DNA of 42,003 nucleotides from Chloroflexota bacterium. Its GTDB lineage: Bacteria; Chloroflexota; Anaerolineae; 4572-78; J111. The notes beneath the pieces were generated by a model. The model was not told where the DNA came from, did not search any database, and worked only from the letters and a program-made list of their open reading frames with translations. A program made the translations under genes and the position numbers. The stretch is taken from the NCBI GenBank assembly GCA_016860845.1, contig BOKF01000068.1, positions 1-42,003 of the forward strand. The letters run 5' to 3'. The number at the start of each line of letters is the position of its first letter. The stretch's first letter is position 1. Shown here piece by piece: positions 1-8,367 of this stretch.

Positions 1-258
1 GACGTGGACGGGCAACCACTTGGGGCGGGGTGGGGCTGATTTCGGTCTGCTCCTCGCCTAAAAACCAAGGGGGGGTAGGGGAAATTTTTTACTCCTGCCC
101 TCTCTTACCAAACTCCGAACGATCACTTCAAGCGACACCCATTTAAAGGAACTCATTTATGCCTCATCAGAAGAAGTGACTCCACAAGCGCCGCCACATG
201 CCCTACACTATTAAGCAATCACCTCAAAAGTTTATCTATTGAGAAAAGGAGGCAAATC
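1..258. other. Upstream non-coding stretch
   Basis: No convincing gene was seen here. The stretch holds a G-run followed by a T-run near 68-90, which could be the remains of a terminator for a gene to the left, but no clear hairpin stem is present. The only firm signal is the Shine-Dalgarno AAGGAGG at 246-252, six bases before the ATG at 259. I could not pick a convincing -35/-10 pair for the gene cluster that begins at 259. Confidence 0.5.
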
Positions 259-1215
259 ATGGATAGAGAACTTGATGCCGAACTGGAAAGCATCGGCGAG
301 TTGGCAGGTGGGTTAGAAAGCGAGAGTGAGTGGGAGCTGCTGGAAGATGAATTTGCAGGAGAATACGAGGATGGAGAATTTCTGGGCACGATCGGTCGCG
401 GTGTTGGCAGCCTGCTGGGTGAAAGCGAGTTAGAGGACGAGTTAGGTGAGTGGGGGGAGTTTGAAGACGAGTCCGAGGAAGAGGAGTTCTTCCGGCGTAT
501 CAGGCGCGGTATTGGCCGTTTCGTGCGCCGGGCTGCACCCCTGTTGCGCAGGGTCGCTCGTGTTGCCGCACCGATGGTAGGGACAGCGGTAGGTGGCTTT
601 CTGGGCGGGCCGTTAGGCGCTCGCGTGGGCAGCATGGCCGGCCGCCTGGCCCAGCGGGGTTTGGGCGAAGACGAGTTTGAATACGAAGAGGAAGTGGGAC
701 TTGGGTCTGCGTTAGAGGATGAAGGTGAGGAAGAATGGGAAGCCGAGATGGAAGCCGAAGCACCCTTAACTCACCAGGAGGCACTGGCCGAGTATATGGC
801 CGCCGTGGCCTCGCGCGCCCAGACTGAAGAAGAGGCCGAAGCCATGGCTGGCGCAGCGACCACAGCGAGTCTTTCCAGAGCCGACCGGGCCACCTTACGT
901 CAGATGCTGCCGCACTTGGTGCGCGGCACCGCCATTCTGACCCGTCTCCTGCGCCGCCGCGCCGCTACTCGTCCGGCCGTGCGAACCGTGCCCACCATTG
1001 TTCGCCGGACCACCCAGGTACTGGCCAGCCGCGCTGCTACGGGCCAACCGGTAACTCGCCGGACTGCCGCTCGGGTTATGGCCAATCAGACCCGGCGGGT
1101 GTTGAGTAGTCCCCGCACCTGCGCCGCCGCCATCCAGCGAAACGTGCGAACTTCCCGCACTATGGCTCGCCGTTTGCCAGCTCGCCCTACGGCTCGCCGC
1201 CGGGTGAGGGTCTAA
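259..1215 (+). CDS. Charge-segregated protein with glycine zipper and Arg-rich IVRRT module
   Basis: I do not recognise a characterised family. The 318-residue protein alternates charge in blocks. Residues 1-77 are strongly acidic (Glu with Tyr, Phe, Trp). The acidic block ends abruptly at an EEEFFRR junction, followed by an Arg-rich segment and a glycine-zipper-like stretch (VGGFLGGPLGARVG) at about 78-132. A second acidic block runs to about 172, then an Ala/Glu helix, then an Arg-rich C-terminal module (about 210-318) containing TVPTIVRRT and a PRTC motif. No signal peptide is seen. The start is fixed by AAGGAGG six bases upstream. The same block order and the IVRRT module recur in the next gene, and the module returns in the two payload genes at 8368 and 11202. 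The glycine zipper could be membrane-active; that is inference. First gene of a likely seven-gene operon. Confidence 0.85.
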   Translation: MDRELDAELESIGELAGGLESESEWELLEDEFAGEYEDGEFLGTIGRGVGSLLGESELEDELGEWGEFEDESEEEEFFRRIRRGIGRFVRRAAPLLRRVARVAAPMVGTAVGGFLGGPLGARVGSMAGRLAQRGLGEDEFEYEEEVGLGSALEDEGEEEWEAEMEAEAPLTHQEALAEYMAAVASRAQTEEEAEAMAGAATTASLSRADRATLRQMLPHLVRGTAILTRLLRRRAATRPAVRTVPTIVRRTTQVLASRAATGQPVTRRTAARVMANQTRRVLSSPRTCAAAIQRNVRTSRTMARRLPARPTARRRVRV

Positions 1216-1267
1216 AGAGTCCCAAATTTATTTTTGGCTCCACCCTTAGGGCCGAGGAGGACTGACT

Positions 1268-2020
1268 ATGTACGAATATGAACTGGGAGCCTTACCGGAG
1301 TTAGGGGAGTACGAAGGTGAAGGTGAAGGCGGGTTAGAAAGTGAATATGAAAGCGAAGAATTTTTCCGCCGGTTGGCCGGTTTAGCCCGGCAAGCGGTTC
1401 AATCACCCGCCCTGCGCCGGATTGGCTTGACTGCGGCCCGAACTGCCCTGCGCACCGGTTTAGGCCCCCAAGTCGGTGGTTTTGCCGGTAATCTGCTGCC
1501 TCAAGCCGAATATGAAGAGGAGTTTGAGGGGGAAGAGGAAGGTGAGTTTGAGGGGGAAGGGGAATTGAATCCCATCCGCCGGGTCTATCCCGACGCCTTG
1601 ATGGAGCACCTGGGCCACGCTGCCACTGAAGCCGAAAGTGAGGCCGAGGCCGAAGCCTTTATTGGCGCCCTGATTCCTATGGCCGCACGCCTTGTGCCCC
1701 GAGTTGCCCCGGCGATTATGCGAGCTGCTCCGCGCCTGATTCGAGGGGTGGCCAACGTCACCCGCACCCTGCGCCGCAGCCCAACCACTCGCCCGCTGGT
1801 GCGGACACTGCCCACCATCGTGCGCCGGACTGCGGCCAACTTGGCTCAACAAGTGGCCCAGGGACGCCCGGTAACGCCGCGCACGGCAGTCCAGACCCTG
1901 GCGCGTCAAACCGCTGGGGTACTTGGCTGCCCACGGCAGTGCCTTCAGGCATATCGGCGGTCCCGCGCCCTGGATCGACGGTATCACCGCGCCGTTCCTA
2001 TGGGGAGAACCCCAGGCTGA
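1268..2020 (+). CDS. Second charge-segregated protein, paralogue of the preceding gene
   Basis: This 250-residue protein repeats the plan of the gene before it in shorter form. An acidic N-terminus (residues 1-35) ends at SEEFFRR. Then come a basic helix-forming segment with a short Gly-rich stretch (GPQVGGFAGN), a second acidic EFEGEEEGEFEGEGE block (about 78-99), an Ala/Glu helix (ESEAEAEAF), and an Arg-rich C-terminus with TLPTIVRRT and a CPRQC motif. GAGGAGG lies just upstream of ATG 1268, and the gap to the previous gene is 52 bp. There is no signal peptide and no catalytic motif. The long Glu-rich and Arg-rich runs suggest self-neutralising or partner-docking surfaces, but the role is unknown. 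Similarity to its neighbour may reflect an old tandem duplication followed by strong divergence. Confidence 0.83.
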   Translation: MYEYELGALPELGEYEGEGEGGLESEYESEEFFRRLAGLARQAVQSPALRRIGLTAARTALRTGLGPQVGGFAGNLLPQAEYEEEFEGEEEGEFEGEGELNPIRRVYPDALMEHLGHAATEAESEAEAEAFIGALIPMAARLVPRVAPAIMRAAPRLIRGVANVTRTLRRSPTTRPLVRTLPTIVRRTAANLAQQVAQGRPVTPRTAVQTLARQTAGVLGCPRQCLQAYRRSRALDRRYHRAVPMGRTPG

Positions 2021-2067
2021 GCCGATATTAACCCTTAGCCGTGAGCTAGCGATGGAGCAATAAAACC

Positions 2068-3402
2068 GTGGAGATCACCCAGGAGATCAGCAGGCATAAT
2101 GGCGCTTCCCCGCGCTTACGCCGCCAGGTCGAGCCAGCGCAACGTGCGCCCGAGGTATTGCTGCCGTGGTTACAGGCGCAATCTATCAATGTGACCCGCC
2201 ATGCCGCGGCCTTGCGTCCTTTCCGGCGCGATGAGTTTGGCAGCGAGGCCGCTACGCCGACCGAAGCGCATATCCAGGCGGTGAATGAGTTGATGACTAC
2301 ATTGCGGACCGACCTGCTTCGGTTGACCAAAAGAGTCACCGCTGCCGTTGAAATGGCCACGCGTGAGCCGGAGACCGCCCGCTTGCAGCAGGTGGTGAAG
2401 CACAAGGAACATGCCCATACCTGGGTGCGGGCCATTGAGCGCATCTGGGATTTCTACTTTGAGCTGTTCGGCCAGCGCCAATCCCGTTTTGGCGATTGGC
2501 TGTTAAGCTGCGACCGTATCGCCCTGGATTGCTACCAACACACTTACCTGGGGCTGGGCGTGGCCCGTTCTATCCCCGCGCCGCCGCCATTTTGCTACAT
2601 GCGCACCGGCTTTTCTCCGGCCACTTTTCGCCGGGGCATCCCCTTGCGGCGGCTGGGGCAGCAGATCAACCCCTTTCCGTTGATCCAACTCCCTTACCAC
2701 CGGTTGGTCAACCCCTGGACCCTGGGCGCGATTTTGCACGAGGTCAGCCATAATTTACAGAACGACCTTGACCTGGACCGAATCATCCCGCAGCAAATTG
2801 CCCGGCGACTCCTCCAAAACGGCCACAACCGCCTGGTAGCCTCGGTGTGGGCGCGCTGGAACCGCGAGACCTTTGCCGATCTTAGTGCACTGTTGTTGGG
2901 CGGTCCGGCTGTGGTTGGCTCGTTGATGGATGTGGTGGGGCGAGGACCGGTCACCGTTTTGGCTTTTAGTTCGCGCGCCCCCCATCCGACGCCATACCTG
3001 CGCACCTTTATTAGCCTGGAACTGCTACGCCGCATGGGGTTTCCCGGCGAGGCCGAACAGTACCGGCGGATGTGGACCCGCTTCTACCCGAATCCCCAGG
3101 CCGGCAATATCCCTCGTGTTATGCTCGATACTTATCCCGAGGCGATTGCGTTGGTGGTTGACACAATCTGTTTCCAACCCTACCCCAGTTTGGGGAACAA
3201 AAGCCTGGCCCAGGTGATTCACTTTGCCCCCAAAGAGCAGCAAATGGTGGAGGAAGCGGCCCGGCGACTGGCCGCCGGAACCGACCCCGGCGTTGTCCCG
3301 GAGCGATTCCTGATCGGCGCGACCCGCTTTGCTCTGGATCACCGGCTGGCCCGGCCTGGCGTTATTACCGAGAACTTTTATAAAGAGTTGGCCAGGAGAT
3401 GA
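2068..3402 (+). CDS. Putative HExxH zinc metalloprotease
   Basis: A 444-residue protein with a clear zincin motif, LHEVSH, with the two His at 224 and 228 and the general-base Glu at 225. A downstream RETFADL motif places Glu267 as a plausible third zinc ligand in gluzincin style; that assignment is inference. The N-terminal half (about 1-200) is helical with no recognised domain, and there is no signal peptide or membrane segment, so the protein would be made in the cytosol. The GTG start at 2068 is preceded by GGAG ten bases upstream. It lies 47 bp after the second charge-segregated gene and 4 bp before the next, so it is probably co-transcribed and may process a cluster partner, for example at the EEFFRR junctions of the two preceding proteins. 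That substrate is a guess. Confidence 0.8.
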   Translation: MEITQEISRHNGASPRLRRQVEPAQRAPEVLLPWLQAQSINVTRHAAALRPFRRDEFGSEAATPTEAHIQAVNELMTTLRTDLLRLTKRVTAAVEMATREPETARLQQVVKHKEHAHTWVRAIERIWDFYFELFGQRQSRFGDWLLSCDRIALDCYQHTYLGLGVARSIPAPPPFCYMRTGFSPATFRRGIPLRRLGQQINPFPLIQLPYHRLVNPWTLGAILHEVSHNLQNDLDLDRIIPQQIARRLLQNGHNRLVASVWARWNRETFADLSALLLGGPAVVGSLMDVVGRGPVTVLAFSSRAPHPTPYLRTFISLELLRRMGFPGEAEQYRRMWTRFYPNPQAGNIPRVMLDTYPEAIALVVDTICFQPYPSLGNKSLAQVIHFAPKEQQMVEEAARRLAAGTDPGVVPERFLIGATRFALDHRLARPGVITENFYKELARR

Positions 3403-3406
3403 GTAG

Positions 3407-3958
3407 ATGGCCCTTGAGGCGACTTTTCAAGAATTACCGCCAAAACTGATGCATCTGCGCACGGACTTGAAGGACCTGGAAGTTTTTATTGGGGATAAAC
3501 CGCAGGCCCACAAACTGCCGGACGACCTGGGGGAAATTGTGGTTGACTTGTGGAACCGGGTTGACCAGGCGTTGGAGGCTGCCCTGGAGGCGCAGGCGGC
3601 CGTGCAGCATCCGACCGACCTGGGCCGGGCCAGGTCAGCCCTGGCGACCTGCCAGGAGCAATTTAACTTTGTGTCCCACCGCTTGTTGACCGAGTTAAGG
3701 TCCGACCGGCAAATGGCGGAATTGAACCGCCTGGGCCGGCGGCTGGGCGGTGAGTGGCGCGGCTGGGCCAGCAGTGTCAGACAAACCCTTGAGGAGAGCC
3801 ATCTGCCCTTGTACGAGGTTAACCAGGCCCTGTTTCGCTGCTGGCAGGAACTAACCGAACGGCTGGACACGATGTCGGTGTCGGTGCAGGCCACCAACAT
3901 TGGCCAGCAAATTACTGCGCCCGAAGAACGGGCCGTGAATGAAGAAAGCCTCCCCTGA
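3407..3958 (+). CDS. Small helical protein of the cluster, unknown function
   Basis: A 183-residue protein with no recognised family. The sequence is dominated by predicted amphipathic helices, for example the Leu/Ala/Glu pattern of ALEAALEAQAAV, with a Trp-containing stretch near 117 and no Cys pair, signal peptide or membrane segment. It starts four bases after the stop of the metalloprotease gene, with AGGAGA eight bases before ATG 3407, which indicates translation from a shared mRNA. The role may be that of an adaptor or inhibitor for the adjacent protease, judged only from the tight spacing. Confidence 0.72.
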   Translation: MALEATFQELPPKLMHLRTDLKDLEVFIGDKPQAHKLPDDLGEIVVDLWNRVDQALEAALEAQAAVQHPTDLGRARSALATCQEQFNFVSHRLLTELRSDRQMAELNRLGRRLGGEWRGWASSVRQTLEESHLPLYEVNQALFRCWQELTERLDTMSVSVQATNIGQQITAPEERAVNEESLP

Positions 3959-4069
3959 AGAGCGGCCCGGCTGGGCCTTCTGCTAGCCCGAGCGGCCGTA
4001 GTCCAACATGCAAGGTATCGCCCGGCCAGTTTTGTCAAAACCGGCTATAGCGGAGAGAGGAGCAAAAAA

Positions 4070-5401
4070 ATGGATGAGGAAAGTCTGGAAGTTGTTACCG
4101 CTGAGTGCAAGGCAACAACAAAAAAAATCACCTTGGTCTTTTCCAGGGCTGTTGGTGATGACAGTGCTGAGAAAAAGGCTAATTATTCAATTGAGTTTGG
4201 CGGTAAGCCGTATACGACTTTCAAGGCCAAGCGTTTGGATGATCATGACACTGTGGAATTAACCTCAAAGTCAAAAACAGGGTTTCCCTGGCATGAAGAT
4301 GACACGCTCACGGTGACTGTAAGGAATATCTTCCCGTCGGGAGAAGGCGACCCAATGGGCGAAACAACCGTTGAATTGACAGTTGTAGCAGAAGATGAGG
4401 GTGGTCAAGAGCCTGCCCCATTGACAATTACCAACTGTACCGCGACAACAACCCGGGTCACAGTGATCTTCTCTGAAGGTGTTGAGAAGGCTAGCGCCGA
4501 GGTGATGGGTAATTACGTCATTAAGGATTTGGATGATGTGGACGGCCAGCCGTTTGAGATAGACAAGGTTGAGGTTGACCCTAAGAACGAAGCCGCAGTG
4601 ATTATTACCCTCAAAAGAGAAACTACCTCTGACCCGCTAACCGGCGTGAAGAAAATCAAGATAACCGTCACGAATGTTAAAAACAAGACGGGGCAAGTGA
4701 CCATCGTTAATGATGGCCAGGCTAACGTTTGTGTCGCCGATGTTAATTCTGAGGGGGTCGGCCCCGCGCCATTGAAGACAAAAGCCTTGTTGCACAGCAT
4801 TGACGTCAAGCTGGGCGCGTGGGTCATGGCCACCATCGGTCCCCAGGCCTATGAATTGCTGGTCACCCGGCCGCTAGAGGGTGCTCAGGTTCAAGAATTT
4901 ATGGGCTTGGTAGAAAAGGCCGAAGGTTTTTGGAGAGAGGCTCATGTTGAGTTGTGTAAAGCAGTTAAGCTACTAACTGATGCTGCCTCCGAACCGGAGT
5001 GGTTTCGGATTGATGCTACCCCCCAACTGAACCGGTTTCTGAGTAGGATGTTTGGGATTACCACGCAAAAGGTAAAGCTTACCTCAGGTGAAATCGGTCT
5101 ATTAGTTTCTAGAAACCTGGATCAGCTTTACCAGGAAACTGCCAAGCTGGAAAAGCTGGCCAAAGCTGAAGTAACCTGGCTATCCGGTTCATTTGAAAGT
5201 TCTGACATGGCCATTGTCGACAAAAGGATTAAGGATAGGGCAGATGAGGCGAAGGCTCAGTTGGATTTACTCAATTCACTCCTCAATAAAGTGGAGAACT
5301 TACCTCCTGATCAATTAGATACGATAAAAGGCTACTTCCAAAAGGTTCAAGAGGCTCTTACTGAGTTGCAAAACCTGATCAAAAAAGAGGTGCAGCCATG
5401 A
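4070..5401 (+). CDS. Two Ig-like (SbsA/Big-type) domains plus helical C-terminal domain
   Basis: The 443-residue protein begins with two beta-sandwich repeats, at about 6-110 and 120-230. Each has the pattern hydrophobic-strand, VxVxFSxxV, NY(S/V)I, then V-x-I-T-L strands, as in SbsA-type bacterial Ig-like domains (Big_5 group). The C-terminal part (about 245-443) is helical, with Leu-rich segments and a Lys/Glu-rich end. No signal peptide is seen, unusual for an Ig-like repeat protein, which normally acts on the cell surface. Base composition is more AT-rich than in the neighbours, hinting at a different origin. It follows a 111-bp gap and overlaps the next gene by four bases (ATGA), so the pair is translationally coupled. 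It may be a spike-like or adhesive component; that is inference. Confidence 0.77.
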   Translation: MDEESLEVVTAECKATTKKITLVFSRAVGDDSAEKKANYSIEFGGKPYTTFKAKRLDDHDTVELTSKSKTGFPWHEDDTLTVTVRNIFPSGEGDPMGETTVELTVVAEDEGGQEPAPLTITNCTATTTRVTVIFSEGVEKASAEVMGNYVIKDLDDVDGQPFEIDKVEVDPKNEAAVIITLKRETTSDPLTGVKKIKITVTNVKNKTGQVTIVNDGQANVCVADVNSEGVGPAPLKTKALLHSIDVKLGAWVMATIGPQAYELLVTRPLEGAQVQEFMGLVEKAEGFWREAHVELCKAVKLLTDAASEPEWFRIDATPQLNRFLSRMFGITTQKVKLTSGEIGLLVSRNLDQLYQETAKLEKLAKAEVTWLSGSFESSDMAIVDKRIKDRADEAKAQLDLLNSLLNKVENLPPDQLDTIKGYFQKVQEALTELQNLIKKEVQP

Positions 5402-7005
5402 TATACGATACTGTCATCGATTCCCTGGCGTCACTGGAAAACCAGTGGCGCGAGTTAAGCCAGTCGTTTGCCCGGCTTGCGGGCGCTCGTAATGAACTGC
5501 CGAGTCAATTCCTCAAAGAGAAGGATAAATCGGGGGCCATAGAATCTTGCGAGCAGGAGCGAGCGCGGCTCGCAGCGGAGCGGGTGGGGATAGGGAGTGT
5601 CCGCCCGGCGATTGCCCTGTTCGGTCGCGCCGTCCATATCTTTGAGGCCAGCGACGCCAAGATTACCGAGGTGGAGCGAACGTTCAATCGAGCCTTTCCT
5701 GCTGCCAATAATGGCGCGCCTGAGTTGGTGGAGATGGTTGTTTGTCGCAACCAGATTGCCCGGCTAAAGGAATTTATTGCCCGTGAACTGCAGGAGTTTG
5801 AAGAAATCACCTCGATTCAAGGGGAACGGTACAACGTCAAGGGTATTCGTAGCTCGATGGACAACCTGGCCTCCTACCCCCTTATGACCACCGGCTTCGA
5901 CGGCGGCACCCCACTACCGTCAACCACTTCAGTTCCCGGCGGGGTTATCTCCCTGGAACGAACAGTCGAGGGCGCGCTGCGTGCGGTGCTGGGCCGCCTG
6001 CCCAAACCCAACGACACCCGCTCCTTTCTGGCCGCCCTGAACCAATCTTTTGCCATCCGTGAAGTGGAAGGCCATGTCGAGTATACCTGGACGCCGCGCA
6101 GCTATGCCGGCCAAACCGAACTCGGCGGCGGCGTCACCGGGGCGCAGGCCAGTCTTTACACCCGCGCTAAGGTGGCCCTGGATAACTCCTTACCCCTCCT
6201 GGAAGGGGTGTATCCCCTCAAGTCCAAAGCCGACTCAGAACTGGTGAGTGCAGCTCGGGCCCTGGTGCGCTCGGACCTGACCGAACTCGTGAACGAGTTA
6301 GGTCGTGAGGGGGGGCCGCGGGTGCCCCGGGTGGATGACCTGTTTGTGGCCTTGATAGACCGGCAGACCGTGGATGAGGAGGGTGAGAGCATTGAGGGAG
6401 GCCATCTCGGTTATCTTGAGACTGTTTTTGGACTCACCCCCGAGCAGGTCAACACCCTGGAAGAGGAGACGAATGTCACCAACTTTGTCGTCTTGCGAGA
6501 TTACGTCCAATCATTGCGCGATAGCTGGGATGCTTTCCGTGACCAGTGGTTGGGCCGAGACCTGGGGACGCGGCTGGTGTTGTTGTCACGGGCGCTCTCG
6601 GTAGCCACCGAGGCGGTGGACGAAGCCTGTGCGGCTATGGACTCGGTCTTTGTCGGCCAGGCCGAGCGCCAGGTGACCTCGTTCCAGAATGAAGCAGGCA
6701 CCCGGATATTGATCGAAGAACTGTTATCATGGGTGGTGGCCTTTACCTCCGAGGAAGCGCCCCGGCTGGTCCACGAAGGCGGCCGGCGCGGGGTCGAGGC
6801 CATTGTCCCGACGGCCCGGCGGCTCGAACAACTGGTGGGCCGCCTCATCCAATCTATTCCCAACGAGCCGACTCTCCCTGAGGGCCTGCGCCACCCACGG
6901 GTGCTACACCCCTTGCAGGAACTTCGCAGTTACCTGATGGAGGTACAGCGGCTGGCCCAGGATGTGCGGCGCCCTAACAGTTCAGTGACCAAAATGACGG
7001 TATAA
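5398..7005 (+). CDS. Large helical protein of the cluster, unknown function
   Basis: A 535-residue protein without a recognised domain. It is mostly helical: a coiled-coil-prone N-terminus (residues 1-150, rich in Glu, Arg, Leu), a central segment with a Pro/Thr/Gly-rich linker around 170-185, then a long all-helical C-terminal half. There is no signal peptide, membrane segment or catalytic motif. The ATG overlaps the stop of the Ig-domain gene by four bases, and the next gene starts 14 bp after its stop, so it is likely expressed in stoichiometric relation to both. A scaffold role within a complex is plausible but unproven. Confidence 0.75.
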   Translation: MIYDTVIDSLASLENQWRELSQSFARLAGARNELPSQFLKEKDKSGAIESCEQERARLAAERVGIGSVRPAIALFGRAVHIFEASDAKITEVERTFNRAFPAANNGAPELVEMVVCRNQIARLKEFIARELQEFEEITSIQGERYNVKGIRSSMDNLASYPLMTTGFDGGTPLPSTTSVPGGVISLERTVEGALRAVLGRLPKPNDTRSFLAALNQSFAIREVEGHVEYTWTPRSYAGQTELGGGVTGAQASLYTRAKVALDNSLPLLEGVYPLKSKADSELVSAARALVRSDLTELVNELGREGGPRVPRVDDLFVALIDRQTVDEEGESIEGGHLGYLETVFGLTPEQVNTLEEETNVTNFVVLRDYVQSLRDSWDAFRDQWLGRDLGTRLVLLSRALSVATEAVDEACAAMDSVFVGQAERQVTSFQNEAGTRILIEELLSWVVAFTSEEAPRLVHEGGRRGVEAIVPTARRLEQLVGRLIQSIPNEPTLPEGLRHPRVLHPLQELRSYLMEVQRLAQDVRRPNSSVTKMTV

Positions 7006-7019
7006 AGAGGAGGTGCCCT

Positions 7020-8210
7020 GTGGCGACCGAACGAGAATATCAAAGCCTATATGACCGCATTGGCGCGCTGCGAGAGACCCTGGTCAACCGGCTGGGGGCC
7101 GACTTGATTCAAAATCCGCAGTTGGCCGATGCGCTGGCTCAACAAATTGATGACATGCTGGCTGCGGTAGTAGAGGCCGACGCCAAAGCGCCGCCGCCGC
7201 CCGATAAAGGACTGGCCCAATTGGTTGGCCTCGGCCCCGATGCTGCCGTCGAGTTTGGCCAGACCCGTATCCCGCGCGGGGTTGAACCTTATGACGAGTC
7301 TGTGACTTCGGAGCGGGTCATTGCCGTAGCCGACCTGTATTACATCTACCAGCACGAAAAAATCGGTGTTTTCCGGGCGGTGCAGAAATTACAAGACCTT
7401 TTCAAGGGCGGCACGGTGCGGCTGTCGGCTGGGCAGGGCGCGTATGCCCTTTACCAATTCGACCGGCGCGAAGTGCTGCGCTACACCCGGCGCGATCGCC
7501 TATCGGCTTACCGCCGGGCTTTTGGTTACGGTAACGCTGCTGTGCCGGCGGGATCACGACCCAATACCGACTTCCACAAGCTGTATACCCACTTTATCAA
7601 CCAGGTGGCCCTCTACTGGCGCGATAAGCGCATCTCCGATGTGATCCGCGAGCGAGCCTACGATCCCAGTTTTGGCAGCATCGCCATTGTCCGCCGGGCT
7701 GCCCTGGATTTACGCAACAACCTGAAATTTACCTCCTACGGCCATCTTAATGTGCTGCGGGTCGAGGTCATGCAGCTCCTTGACGAAGCCTTCCGTATCC
7801 TGAACTCGGATGATGTGAAGCGGCTATTTGGCGCGGACAACGCCTGGGACGTGGTCGAAGAAGTGTTAATCCGCTACTTCAACGAACGGTTGGTGACATC
7901 GCCGCGCCAGGGAATGGCCATAGCCGGGCGGGAACTGCTGCGCTGGCTGGCCCAGCCGCACGTGCTGCAAACGCAGCGGTCTCAGTTTGAGGCGCTCTTG
8001 CTCGAGGTGGCCGAGCACGCCGAAGAGTGGTTGACCAGCGCCCAGGCGATGGGCCTGGCCCAACGAACCACCACCGAGCGAATTATGCCCTGGGATCGTT
8101 CGGCGCCCAGACCGGCCCGCCCCCGGGCAGCAGCCAGCAACGGGCGGCAGCCTGAGTGCGAGTTCGAGGAGGAGTGTGAGTTCGAGGAAGAGTGCGAGTT
8201 CGAGGTGTAA
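7020..8210 (+). CDS. Helical protein with a triple Glu-Cys-Glu-Phe-Glu-Glu C-terminal tail
   Basis: A 396-residue protein starting at GTG 7020, with GAGGAGG about six bases upstream. The body (1-355) is helical with no recognised family. A Pro/Arg-rich linker follows (about 358-377), and the last 18 residues are three copies of a hexapeptide, ECEFEE ECEFEE ECEFEV. The tail carries three Cys spaced by six residues and a net charge of at least -10. It could bind metal, form intermolecular disulfides, or act as an acidic docking tag for the Arg-rich modules of the cluster; none of these is shown. It is the last gene of the tight block 259-8210. Confidence 0.77.
   Translation: MATEREYQSLYDRIGALRETLVNRLGADLIQNPQLADALAQQIDDMLAAVVEADAKAPPPPDKGLAQLVGLGPDAAVEFGQTRIPRGVEPYDESVTSERVIAVADLYYIYQHEKIGVFRAVQKLQDLFKGGTVRLSAGQGAYALYQFDRREVLRYTRRDRLSAYRRAFGYGNAAVPAGSRPNTDFHKLYTHFINQVALYWRDKRISDVIRERAYDPSFGSIAIVRRAALDLRNNLKFTSYGHLNVLRVEVMQLLDEAFRILNSDDVKRLFGADNAWDVVEEVLIRYFNERLVTSPRQGMAIAGRELLRWLAQPHVLQTQRSQFEALLLEVAEHAEEWLTSAQAMGLAQRTTTERIMPWDRSAPRPARPRAAASNGRQPECEFEEECEFEEECEFEV
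8154..8207 (+). repeat. Three 18-bp tandem repeats encoding the acidic Cys tail
   Basis: Three consecutive 18-bp units (8154-8171, 8172-8189, 8190-8207) start with GAGTGYGAGTTCGAGG and differ at only a few bases. They end right at the TAA stop. Copy number of such a repeat can change by slippage, so tail length may vary between strains. Confidence 0.9.
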
Positions 8211-8304
8211 CTTCTGCGCTGAGGTGTGAGCCAGGCTCAGTATGTCATTGAATGATGATTAAGAAAATAATCGTGTAACCCCGCCGTTTCGCTTAACTAC
8301 ACTT

Positions 8305-8325
8305 GCCCGTGATCAATCACCGGGC
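8305..8325. other. Hairpin in the gap between the structural and payload genes
   Basis: GCCCGTGAT and ATCACCGGGC face each other across a 2-bp centre, with one bulged base. No T-run follows on either strand, so it is not a standard intrinsic terminator. It lies in the 157-bp gap 8211-8367, which separates the 259-8210 block from the payload genes, and could be an operator or an mRNA-processing hairpin. I saw no strong promoter in this gap. Confidence 0.4.
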
Positions 8326-8367
8326 TATCAAACAGTGCTTTATCAATGGGGCTAGCCGGAGGCGACC

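Noticed and set aside
3959..4069. CCAGTTTTGTCAAAACCGG-like inverted repeat in the gap before the Ig-domain gene as a terminator
   Set aside because: The stem is short, no T-run follows, and the genes on both sides belong to the same closely spaced block.
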